Source: Lentzea sp. NBRC 105346
GTDB taxonomy: Bacteria; Actinomycetota; Actinomycetes; Mycobacteriales; Pseudonocardiaceae
Assembly (NCBI RefSeq): GCF_030269605.1
Contig: NZ_BSTQ01000017.1
Location: 1 to 64,000, forward strand
Reading direction: 5' to 3'
DNA: 64,000 bases
Below the pieces are notes generated by a model. The model was not told where the DNA came from, did not search any database, and was given only the letters and a program-made list of their open reading frames with translations. The position numbers were made by a program, and so were the translations under genes. Every line of letters starts with the position of its first letter. The first letter of the stretch is position 1. Below, one piece after another: positions 9,177-17,041 of this stretch.

Positions 9177-9832
9177 TGCGGATCGCGATCGCCGGCGCGG
9201 GCGCCGTTGGCCGTTCCATCGCGCAGGAACTCGTTTCCGCCGGGCACCAGGTGATGCTGATCGAACGGGACCGGACGCACTTCGACCCCGGTGCCGTCGA
9301 GCAGGCCGAGTGGGTGCAGGCCGACGCGTGCGAGCTGTCCTCGCTGGAGGACGCCGGGATGCAGCTGTGCGACGTGGTCATCGCCGCCACCGGTGACGAC
9401 AAGGTCAACCTGGTGGTCTCGCTGCTGGCGAAGACCGAGTTCGCGGTGCGGCGCGTCGTCGCGCGCGTCAACGATCCCGCGAACGAGTGGTTGTTCACCG
9501 AGTCCTGGGGTGTCGACGTGGCCGTGTCCACGCCGCGGCTCCTGGCGGCGATGGTCGAGGAGTCCGTGACCGTCGGCGACGTCGTCCGGCTGCTCACCCT
9601 GCGGCAGGGACAGGCCAACCTGGTCGAGATCACCCTCGACTCGGCGACGGCCGTGGCCGGTCAGCCGGTGTCGTCGCTGCAGCTGCCCCGCGACGCCGCC
9701 CTGGTGACGATCCTGCGCGGCGGGCGGGTGATCGTGCCGCAGCCCGATGACACGCTGGAGAGTGGGGACGAGCTGCTGTTCGTCGCCACCGCGGCGGTGG
9801 AGACGGAGATCCGCACCGCGCTGGGTTACTGA
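9176..9832 (+). CDS. ceoC: TrkA-family potassium uptake regulator CeoC
   Basis: Second RCK subunit, 218 aa. N-terminal GAGAVGRSIAQELVS with LIERD (about 7-36), then the ATGDDKVNLVVSLLAK core and a C-terminal TrkA_C domain with PRDAALVTILRGGRVIVPQPDD. It probably pairs with CeoB to control a Trk/Ktr-type K+ channel encoded elsewhere; no channel subunit is present here. It overlaps ceoB by one base. In M. tuberculosis the next gene is the DUF3159 gene; here about 10 kb of other genes intervene. Confidence 0.93.
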   Translation: MRIAIAGAGAVGRSIAQELVSAGHQVMLIERDRTHFDPGAVEQAEWVQADACELSSLEDAGMQLCDVVIAATGDDKVNLVVSLLAKTEFAVRRVVARVNDPANEWLFTESWGVDVAVSTPRLLAAMVEESVTVGDVVRLLTLRQGQANLVEITLDSATAVAGQPVSSLQLPRDAALVTILRGGRVIVPQPDDTLESGDELLFVATAAVETEIRTALGY

Positions 9833-9833
9833 C

Positions 9834-10037
9834 TTGATCGGCAAACGCGGCCGGGTCACCGGCCGGATCGGGCCGGGCCTCGTCGGCGAGGTGATGATCT
9901 CCGTGCGTGGTGGCGCCGAGGCGTTCTACGCATATCCGGCAGACGAGGACGCCGTGATCGAAATCGGGCAGCAGGTGCTCGTCATCGACTTCGAACCCCC
10001 GAGAACTGTCTACGTCCAGAGGTGGCGACCGCTGTAA
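9834..10037 (+). CDS. Minimal NfeD-like OB-fold protein
   Basis: Small protein of 67 aa starting with TTG one base after the ceoC stop. LIGKRGRVTGRIGPGLVGEV and QQVLVIDFEPPRTVYVQRW match the soluble C-terminal OB domain of NfeD proteins, which partner SPFH/flotillin proteins at the membrane. The usual NfeD membrane helices and protease domain are absent. The flotillin gene 92 bp downstream supports the assignment. Tight spacing implies co-transcription with ceoB/ceoC. In-frame codons extend upstream to 9747 but overlap ceoC, so the TTG is preferred. Confidence 0.7.
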   Translation: MIGKRGRVTGRIGPGLVGEVMISVRGGAEAFYAYPADEDAVIEIGQQVLVIDFEPPRTVYVQRWRPL

Positions 10038-10051
10038 TCTGGCGGTGGTGC

Positions 10052-10120
10052 GCCGGGAAGCCTGGTCGGCAAATTTTGTTGCCGTGGGAAGGCTTCCTGG
10101 CCTTCCCCGTATTTAGGGGG
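10052..10120 (+). promoter_or_regulatory. Structured 5' leader of the flotillin gene with competing stems
   Basis: The leader can fold in two exclusive ways. Fold 1: GGAAGCC (10056-10062) pairs with GGCTTCC (10091-10097) and encloses CGGCAA/TTGCCG (10067-10084). Fold 2: GGGAAGG (10086-10092) pairs with CCTTCCC (10101-10107). In fold 1, CCCC (10105-10108) is free to pair with GGGG of the ribosome site (10116-10119); in fold 2 it is mostly occupied. A TAATCT -10-like box overlaps the NfeD stop at 10035. This is arithmetic on visible complementarity; no known riboswitch class was recognised. Confidence 0.45.
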
Positions 10121-10129
10121 TAGTCAGAA

Positions 10130-11593
10130 ATGGACGAGGTCCTCTTAGTCAGCATCGCCGGCGGCGTGATCGCCGTCCTGCTGTTCCTGTTCCTGCTGCT
10201 CCGCATGCTCTGGCGGGTCGCGGAGCCGAACGAGGCGCTGATCATCTCCGGCTTCGGCGCGCGCGGGCGGTCCGAGACCGCGGACAGCATGTCGTTCAAG
10301 ATCGTCACCGGGAAGGGCGTGCTGATCCTGCCCGGTTTCCAGACCGCGCGGCGGCTGTCGCTGGACACGCGCGTGGCGGACCTGCAGGTCTCCTGCGTGA
10401 CCAGCCAGGGCATTCCGGTGCACGTCCGGGGCGTGGTGATCTACAAGGTCGGGGACGACTTCGCGTCGATCGCGAACTCGGCCCGGCGGTTCCTCGACCA
10501 GCAGGACCGGATGGACGACAAGACGCACTCGCTGTTCGCCGGTCACCTGCGGTCCATCGTCGGCAGCCTGACCATCGAGGACATGCTGCACAACCGCGAG
10601 GCGCTGACCGCGCAGGTGCGGCAGTCGTCGGCGGACGAGATGAGCAAGCTCGGCCTCATCGTGGACTCGTTGCAGATCCAGGAGATCGAGGACACCACCG
10701 GCTACATCACGAACCTCGGCAAGCCGCACGCGGCCGCGATCGCCGCGTCCGCGCGCATCGCCGAGGCGCAGCGCGACCAGGAGGCCACCGAGGCCGAGCA
10801 GGTCGCGAACGCGTTGAAAGCCGCCGCGTGGCGTGACGCGCAGATCAAGTCCGCGTCCTACCAGGCGGAGATCGACCGGGCGAAGGCCCAGTCGCAGCAG
10901 TCCGGGCCGCTGGCGCTGGCGACGGCACGCCAGGAGGTCGTCGTGCAGGAGACGCGGGCCGTGCAGCTCGAGGCGGACCTCGCCGAGCAGAAGCTGCAGG
11001 CCGAGGTCGTGAAGCCGGCCGACGCGAAGGCGTACCAGACGCGCAAGCTCGCCGACGCCGACCGCGACGCGCGCATCGCGCACGCCGAGGCGCAGGCGAA
11101 GGAGATCGAGCTGCGGGCCGCCGCGGACGCGACGCGCGTGAAGACCGAGGCTCAGGCCGAGGCCGAGGCGACCAAGGTGCGTGGTGACGCGGTGGCGACC
11201 GCGACCCGTGCGACCGGTGAGGCCGAGGCGGTCGCGGCGAAGGCCCGTGGACTCGCGGCCGCGGAGGCCACGCGGGCGCAGGGTCTCGCCGAGGCCGAGG
11301 CGATCAAGGCCAGGTCTGCCGCGCTGGCGGAGAACCCGGACGCGGTCGTCGCGCAGCAGCTCGCCGAACAGTGGCCGGAGATCGTCGAGGCGGCGTCCAA
11401 GGCGTTCGGCAACGTCGACCACATGGTCGTCTTCAACGGCGCGGACGGCGTGTCCGACCTGCTCACGAAGGCGTTGTCGATGGGCGGGACCGGGTTCGGC
11501 CTGGCCCGTCAGCTGATGGACGCCATGCGTTCCCCGTCATCCGATGATTCGCAGCGGGCGAACGGCGTGCCTCAGGTGAAACTGACGCCCTGA
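10130..11593 (+). CDS. Flotillin-like SPFH membrane protein
   Basis: Flotillin of 487 aa: an N-terminal membrane anchor (about 3-24), SPFH domain (about 25-190), a long Ala/Glu-rich coiled coil with repeated AEAxA/EAEA blocks (about 200-410), and a C-terminal LADxxP-like region ending GTGFGLARQLMDAM. Bacterial flotillins scaffold membrane microdomains and modulate fluidity. Codon 6 is TTA (10145-10147), the codon read by the bldA tRNA in filamentous actinomycetes. The ribosome site AGGGGG is about 9 nt before ATG and sits in a structured leader. It follows the NfeD-like gene, its usual partner. Confidence 0.9.
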   Translation: MDEVLLVSIAGGVIAVLLFLFLLLRMLWRVAEPNEALIISGFGARGRSETADSMSFKIVTGKGVLILPGFQTARRLSLDTRVADLQVSCVTSQGIPVHVRGVVIYKVGDDFASIANSARRFLDQQDRMDDKTHSLFAGHLRSIVGSLTIEDMLHNREALTAQVRQSSADEMSKLGLIVDSLQIQEIEDTTGYITNLGKPHAAAIAASARIAEAQRDQEATEAEQVANALKAAAWRDAQIKSASYQAEIDRAKAQSQQSGPLALATARQEVVVQETRAVQLEADLAEQKLQAEVVKPADAKAYQTRKLADADRDARIAHAEAQAKEIELRAAADATRVKTEAQAEAEATKVRGDAVATATRATGEAEAVAAKARGLAAAEATRAQGLAEAEAIKARSAALAENPDAVVAQQLAEQWPEIVEAASKAFGNVDHMVVFNGADGVSDLLTKALSMGGTGFGLARQLMDAMRSPSSDDSQRANGVPQVKLTP

Positions 11594-11627
11594 GTATCTG
11601 GGTGGACATTCGTGGTACCTACGGTGT

Positions 11628-14027
11628 GTGACCGCACGAGCTCCCTTCGTAGGCCGCGAAGCCGAACTGTCCCTGGTACTCCGATCGCTGACCGAGCAGC
11701 GCGGGGTCGTGCTGCTCGGTGCGGCCGGTGTCGGCAAGTCCCGGCTCGCCGCCGAGGCGGGCACCCGGCTGCGCCGCGCCGGTCGCGGAGTGCGTGACTG
11801 CTACGCGACCGTCGCCGCGCGCAACGTGCCCTTCGGTGCGCTGGCCGGACTCGTGCCCGCGGACCTGCGGGGCGGCAACCCGCTGCGCGAGGCCGTCGAG
11901 CTGGTCCCGCCGGGCCTGGTGCTCACCGTCGACGACGCCCACCTGCTCGACCAGGCGTCCATCGCGCTGCTGCAGCACCTCGCGCGGCATCGCGACACGA
12001 CGTTGCTGCTGACCGCGCGCACCATGCCGTGGGACGACGACGAGCTCGTCCGCGTCGAGATCGGCAACCTGACCCGCCAGGAGTCCGACGAGCTCGTCGG
12101 CGACCGCGGTGACCGGGCCCGGCTGTGGGCGCGCAGCCGCGGCAACCCGCTATACCTCACGGAGCTGATCCGCGCGGGCACGCTCAGCCCGAAGCTCACC
12201 GAGGTGATCAACGCCAACCTGGGCGCCCTCGACTCCGGCCAGCGGCACGCGCTGGAGCTGCTCGCGTACGGCGAACCGCTGGACCTCGACGTGTTCGCCC
12301 GCCTGACCACGGACGACGTCGTCAACGAACTGGAGACGCGCGGGCTGATCGCCGTGCACGGCGCGAACGTCCGGCTCAGCCACCCGATGTACGGCGAGCT
12401 GCTGCGCGAGACGTGCCCGACGCGCCGCGCGCGGGCGCATCGTCGTGCGCTGGCCGAAGCCCTGCCCGACGACGTGGTGCGGTCGGTGATCTGGCGGCTG
12501 GACAGCGACTCTCTTGTTTCGGTCGATGAGCTGGCTCGTGCGGCGGCACAGGCCTGGGAGGTCCGCGACAGCGCGCTGACCGAGCGCCTGTGCCGTGCGG
12601 CGGTCGATCGCGGCGGAGCCGTCCAGGTAGGGCCGGTACTGGGTTCCGCGCTGCTCTACGGCCGGGCCGCCGACGAGGCCGACGAGGTACTGGCGGAGAT
12701 CATGACGTCGGCGACCGACGCCGTGGACCTGGCTCAGCTCGGCGCGTGCCGCGCGTTCAACCTGTTCTTCGGCCTGGGCGACCGCGAGGGCGCCGACGAG
12801 GTACTGGACGCCGTCGAGCACCCGGACCTGCCGGACGAGCTGCGCTGGCGGATGCGGATCATGCGGCTGCTGTGGGACGGCCAGTGCGAGCGGGTCGACG
12901 TGACCCGCGCGCACCTGGCGGGGTACTTCGCGCTCCCGGACATGCCGCCGTGGGCGACCGTCGCCGGTGAGTACGTGCACGTGCTGTGCGACCTGCAGGG
13001 CGGGCGGTACGCGTCCGGCGTCGACCGGCTCGAGGCCCTGCCTCCCGGTGGTTTCGACGACGGCTACATCCGCATGCGCGCGCTGTGCCTGCTGAACTCC
13101 GGCCGGATCGCCGACGCTTTCGCGTACGCCACCGAGGTGCGCGCGGAACTGGAGGAGGACCCGCGCAACCTGTACGCCGAGGTCGCGGTGATCAGCGTGC
13201 TGAGCCGGTGCGCCCAGCTACGCGGCGACGCCGCTTCGGCCTTGGAGCTGGCGATGTCCGCGACGAACTTCCCCGGCCACCGCCCGATCATCTCGGACCT
13301 GATCGCCCTGTGCGAACTGGTCCGCTCCGCGGCGTTGCTGGGCCGCGCCGACCTCGCTGCCGAAGCCCTGCACCTGGCCGAGACCGCGCGCCGCCCGGCG
13401 TGGCCGATCAGCGGCCTGCAGGTCGACCTGGCGCGCCCGTGGGCCTTGGCCGCCGCGGGCATGATCGAGGAGGCCGGCGCCGCCGCACTCGCCACTTCGA
13501 AGGTCGCCCAGTCCTACGACGCGCTCGGCATCGAGGCCGCGGCCCTGCACGACGCCGCTCGGTTCGGAGTGGACACTTCGGTGCGGCTGGGCGAGCTCGC
13601 CGCGGATCTCGGTGATCCACTGACTCTTGCTTTTGCAGCTCATGCGCTCGGGCGGGCTCGTTCGGATGTGGCGGTTCTCGATGACGCTGTCGCGCGGTTC
13701 GATTCCTTGGGGGTTGTGTTGCATGCCGCCGAGGCTTTGGCGGAGCGGGTGCGGTTGTGTGGGAACGGCGCCGCCGAGCATCGGTTGATCACGCTTCTTG
13801 ACGGGTTCTCCGGCGTTGAGTTGTGCACGTTGCGGCGTCGGCCCGCTCGGCGGCTCACGCCGCGGCAGCTGGAGGTGGCGCGGCTCGCGTATGCCGGGAT
13901 GACCAGCCGGGAGATCGCTGGCCAGCTCAATACTTCCAAGCGGACCGTGGAGAACCACCTGTACGCGGTTTACACGGCTCTGGGGATCAACGGGCGGGCC
14001 GAGCTGGGCGCGGCGCTCGCCACCTGA
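11628..14027 (+). CDS. LuxR-family regulator with N-terminal AAA ATPase (LAL), copy 1
   Basis: Large transcriptional regulator of 799 aa. N-terminal ATPase with FVGREAEL, Walker A GAAGVGKS (31-38) and Walker B LTVDDAHLLD, then a long helical middle region, then a LuxR/FixJ helix-turn-helix at the C-terminus (about 745-795: LTPRQLEVARLAYAGMTSRE, then SKRTVENHLYAVYTALG). LAL regulators often activate secondary-metabolite or sugar genes, but no such cluster adjoins. GTG start at 11628. It is the first of three homologous genes in a row. The stop codon lies inside the first unit of a 16-bp tandem repeat. Confidence 0.92.
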   Translation: MTARAPFVGREAELSLVLRSLTEQRGVVLLGAAGVGKSRLAAEAGTRLRRAGRGVRDCYATVAARNVPFGALAGLVPADLRGGNPLREAVELVPPGLVLTVDDAHLLDQASIALLQHLARHRDTTLLLTARTMPWDDDELVRVEIGNLTRQESDELVGDRGDRARLWARSRGNPLYLTELIRAGTLSPKLTEVINANLGALDSGQRHALELLAYGEPLDLDVFARLTTDDVVNELETRGLIAVHGANVRLSHPMYGELLRETCPTRRARAHRRALAEALPDDVVRSVIWRLDSDSLVSVDELARAAAQAWEVRDSALTERLCRAAVDRGGAVQVGPVLGSALLYGRAADEADEVLAEIMTSATDAVDLAQLGACRAFNLFFGLGDREGADEVLDAVEHPDLPDELRWRMRIMRLLWDGQCERVDVTRAHLAGYFALPDMPPWATVAGEYVHVLCDLQGGRYASGVDRLEALPPGGFDDGYIRMRALCLLNSGRIADAFAYATEVRAELEEDPRNLYAEVAVISVLSRCAQLRGDAASALELAMSATNFPGHRPIISDLIALCELVRSAALLGRADLAAEALHLAETARRPAWPISGLQVDLARPWALAAAGMIEEAGAAALATSKVAQSYDALGIEAAALHDAARFGVDTSVRLGELAADLGDPLTLAFAAHALGRARSDVAVLDDAVARFDSLGVVLHAAEALAERVRLCGNGAAEHRLITLLDGFSGVELCTLRRRPARRLTPRQLEVARLAYAGMTSREIAGQLNTSKRTVENHLYAVYTALGINGRAELGAALAT

Positions 14028-14075
14028 TCCACTGGCCACCTGATCCACTGGCCACCTGATCCACTGGCCACCTGA
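14021..14075 (+). repeat. Tandem repeat, 16-bp unit, 3.4 copies
   Basis: CACCTGATCCACTGGC occurs at 14021-14036, 14037-14052 and 14053-14068 without mismatch, followed by a partial CACCTGA (14069-14075). The TGA of the first unit is the stop codon of the upstream regulator, and later units have the same stop, so expansion does not alter the protein. No spacers separate the units. Confidence 0.95.
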
Positions 14076-14162
14076 GGTTCGTGCAACCTCGGGGCGGCCT
14101 GATCGCGTTCAGTCGTACGGGCGGTCCGCGCGTAACGGTGGTCCGCGCTCGCTCGCGCGGGC

Positions 14163-14221
14163 GTCCCCTGCCCGCAGGGACCCCCGGTTTTTATTCTTCC
14201 AGCCGACACCGACAATTCCGG
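14163..14221 (+). repeat. Intergenic hairpin-plus-tail repeat, copy 1
   Basis: A hairpin (GTCCC 14163-14167 with GGGAC 14177-14181, extended inside by TG/CA) is followed by CCCCGGTTTTTATT and then a tail at 14193-14221 that recurs about 206 bp downstream. The T-rich stretch after the hairpin suggests a terminator for the first LuxR gene. The remainder of the 14076-14500 gap has no gene. It contains several GCCGCCACC micro-repeats. Confidence 0.6.
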
Positions 14222-14367
14222 GCGACCGCGACCAGTTATCCACAACCACGTGACGACAAATTCCACTGCCACGCCCCAGCCGTCAGCCGCCACCATGGCC
14301 CCGGCCGTAAGCCGCCACCTCGCCCGGCCGCCAGCCGCCACCAGGTCGCAGCCACGCTCATGCGAGC

Positions 14368-14427
14368 GTCCCCCGGCCCAAGGGGGACCCCCTGATTCAA
14401 TTCTTCCAGCTGACACCGACAATTCCG
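14368..14427 (+). repeat. Intergenic hairpin-plus-tail repeat, copy 2
   Basis: Same layout as the copy at 14163: a 7-bp hairpin GTCCCCC (14368-14374) with GGGGGAC (14382-14388), then an A/T-richer stretch and a tail at 14399-14427 differing from copy 1 at one base (CAGCTGACACC against CAGCCGACACC). The tail core CACCGACAATTCCGG is shared by both copies. Confidence 0.6.
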
Positions 14428-14500
14428 GCGACACCGCCACAGCTACGCCCAAGCTGAACCGGCGCCCCCAACGTGACATGCTCTTGGTCGGGAGGAGTCT

Positions 14501-17041
14501 GTGATCGACCGACTGCCCCTGATCGGGCGCGACGAGGAACTCCGCAGCGCAGTGCGCGCACTGACGTCCCCGGAGCATCGCGGCGTACTCCTGACCGGCG
14601 AACCGGGCGTCGGCAAGTCCCGCCTCGCGGCCGAGGTGCTCGACAAAGTCGGGCGAACGGTCGCGCGGGCCTACGCGACGGTAGCGACGTCGGCGATCCC
14701 GTTCGGCGCGCTGGCCTCCCTCATCCCGGCCGACCTGCCCGCGGCCAACCCGTTGCGCGCGGCGGCCGAGCACCTCACGAAGGACCGGCGGCTGGTGCTC
14801 GCCGTGGACGACGCGCACCTGCTCGACGAGGCGTCCACCGCGTTGCTGCAGTACCTGGTGCGCCACGACCTGGCCCGCGTGCTGTGCACCGCGCGGCCCG
14901 CGTGGCAGGGCCTGGAGCTGGTCACGATCCCCGTGCCCGCACTCAAGCGGGAGCACGCGGACGCGTTGCTCGAAAGCGTCCTGGGCGGGCCGGCCGACTC
15001 GGCCACTCGGCATCTCGTGTGGACGAACAGCCAGGGCAACCCGTTGTTCCTCAAGGAACTCGTCGCGGCCGGACAGCACAGCGGCGCGCTCGTGAAGCGG
15101 CTCGGCTGGTGCTGGGAGGGACCGCTGGAGCTGTCCGGGCGCCTCGCCGAGGTCGTCGACCACACGCTGGACCGGCTCACACCGGAACGGCGGCGGGCGC
15201 TGGAGATCCTCGCGTACGGGGAGCCGCTGGAGCTCGATCTGTGGTCGTCGCTGACGTCACACGACATCGTCGACGAGCTGGAGAGCCAGGGGCTCGTCCG
15301 GATCGAGGTGTCCGGGCAGCGCGCCAGGGTGCGGCTCGGGCATCCCTTGTACGGCACCAGGTTGCGCGCCACCTGTCCGACGTTGCGCGCGCGGTCGCAT
15401 CGGCGGGCGCTCGCCGACGGGCTCGAGGCGTTCGGCGCGCGGCGGCGCGGGGATCTGTTGCGTGTGGTGACGTGGCGGTTGGACAGCGGGTCGAACGCGT
15501 CGGCGGAGATGTTGACGCGTGCGGCGCAGCAGGCGCTGACGGCGCAGGACTGGGTGCTCGCGGAACGGTTGTGCCGGCAGGTCGTCGAGCAGGGCGAGGG
15601 CAACCGCGTCGGGCTCGTCCATGGGCTCGTGCTGATGTACCAGCGCTCGTGCGAGCAGGCCGAGAAGGTGCTCGCCGAGCTGATGCGCGAGGCGCCGCCG
15701 GAGAACCTCGTGCAGCTCGCGAGTACCAGGGCGTTCAACCTGTTCTTCGGGCTCGGCCGGCTCGACGACGCGGTCGCGGTGCTCGACTCGGTCACCGGTG
15801 TGCCGCCCGAGTTCGAGGACACGTTGCTCTACATCGGACTGACGTTCGCCCTCGAGTACGCGCCGCTGCCGCTGGTTCGCGCCGGCGCCGAGATGCTCAG
15901 CGCCTCGACCGGCTGGGGAGCTGTTGCGGGACAACAGGTTCGCGCGTTCTGCCAGCTGTTCGCTGGTGAACCGGTGGCCGCGCTGGAGTCCGTCAACGAC
16001 AACGACGCGGGCGTGTCGTCGTGGCGGGACCGGTTTCCCGGACTGCGCAACGGCGCCGAGGGCATCCGCGCCGACAGCCTGCTGCGCGCGGGCGAGCTGG
16101 ACGACGCGGAGAAACACGCCGCGCAGATGCTCGCCGACGTGCTGGACGAGTCGCGGTGGGCGGTCACCCAGGCGCCGCCGCGGCTGCTGTCGAGCCGGAT
16201 CGCGCGGCTGCGCGGGCAGGCCGCCACGGCCGTGCGGATGGTCGCCGAGGCCGCGACCGAGTCCGACGCGCTGCTGATGTGGGACGTGCTGATGCTCGCC
16301 GAACTGGCGCAGGCCCTCGCGTTGCACGGGGAGGCCGAACGCGCTGAAGGCGTGCTGGACCGGGCGGAGTGCGCGTTGCGGCCCGCGTGGCGGATGGCCG
16401 GATTCGCCGTGTCGCAGGCACGTTCGTGGGTGCTCGCCGCGGCGGGACGGGTCGGCGAGGCAGCGGAACAAGCCGTGGCGACCGCCGAGGCCGCGCGAGC
16501 GCACGGTGCGCACGGCGACGAGATCGTGGCGCTACACGACGCCGCGCGGTTCGGCGCGGACACCTCCGCCCGGCTCACGGAGCTCGCTTCGACGCGGACG
16601 GACCGGCTGACCCAGGCGTACTCGGCGCACGCGAACGCCCGTGCGGCAGGCGATCCGCGGGCGTTGGAGGCGGTGGCGTCGGAGTTCGTGCTATGCGGCG
16701 TGCAGCTCTACGCGGCGGAGGCGCTGGCCGAGGCGTCGCGGATGCACCGGATGGCGGGACGGCTGCGCGAGGCCGAACAACTGGCGCGCCAGGTCGGCGT
16801 GCTCGCGGCGCGGTTCGACCACGCGACGACGCCGGGTCTCGTGGTGGCGAGCTCGCTCGCGTCGCTCACGCCGCGCCAGCTGGAAATCGCCCGGCTGGCC
16901 GTCGCCGGACTCACCAACGCGCAGATCGCCGACCGGCTCACGATCTCCAAGCGGACCGTGGACAACCACCTCCACACGATCTACAACGCGCTCGGACTCA
17001 CCGGCCGCGACGGCCTGCGCACGATCTTCGGACTCGCATGA
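14501..17041 (+). CDS. LuxR-family regulator with N-terminal AAA ATPase (LAL), copy 2
   Basis: Regulator of 846 aa with the same plan as its upstream neighbour: LIGRDEEL, Walker A GEPGVGKS (33-40), Walker B LAVDDAHLLDEA, a helical repeat-rich middle, and a C-terminal LuxR HTH (LTPRQLEIARLAVAGLTNAQ, then SKRTVDNHLHTIYNALG). GTG start at 14501 with GGGAGGAG 4-5 nt before. The stop overlaps the next start as ATGA, so copies 2 and 3 form one translational unit. Conserved phrases such as LVRHD, STRAFNLFFGLG and ALHDAARFG shared with copy 1 show descent by duplication. The target genes are unknown. Confidence 0.92.
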   Translation: MIDRLPLIGRDEELRSAVRALTSPEHRGVLLTGEPGVGKSRLAAEVLDKVGRTVARAYATVATSAIPFGALASLIPADLPAANPLRAAAEHLTKDRRLVLAVDDAHLLDEASTALLQYLVRHDLARVLCTARPAWQGLELVTIPVPALKREHADALLESVLGGPADSATRHLVWTNSQGNPLFLKELVAAGQHSGALVKRLGWCWEGPLELSGRLAEVVDHTLDRLTPERRRALEILAYGEPLELDLWSSLTSHDIVDELESQGLVRIEVSGQRARVRLGHPLYGTRLRATCPTLRARSHRRALADGLEAFGARRRGDLLRVVTWRLDSGSNASAEMLTRAAQQALTAQDWVLAERLCRQVVEQGEGNRVGLVHGLVLMYQRSCEQAEKVLAELMREAPPENLVQLASTRAFNLFFGLGRLDDAVAVLDSVTGVPPEFEDTLLYIGLTFALEYAPLPLVRAGAEMLSASTGWGAVAGQQVRAFCQLFAGEPVAALESVNDNDAGVSSWRDRFPGLRNGAEGIRADSLLRAGELDDAEKHAAQMLADVLDESRWAVTQAPPRLLSSRIARLRGQAATAVRMVAEAATESDALLMWDVLMLAELAQALALHGEAERAEGVLDRAECALRPAWRMAGFAVSQARSWVLAAAGRVGEAAEQAVATAEAARAHGAHGDEIVALHDAARFGADTSARLTELASTRTDRLTQAYSAHANARAAGDPRALEAVASEFVLCGVQLYAAEALAEASRMHRMAGRLREAEQLARQVGVLAARFDHATTPGLVVASSLASLTPRQLEIARLAVAGLTNAQIADRLTISKRTVDNHLHTIYNALGLTGRDGLRTIFGLA

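Noticed and set aside
14021..14075. Possible CRISPR array
   Set aside because: Units are directly adjacent with no spacers and only 16 bp long.
16369..17037. N-terminal extension of the third LuxR gene
   Set aside because: It is an out-of-frame reading of copy 2. The FVGR motif and ATGA overlap fix the start at 17038.
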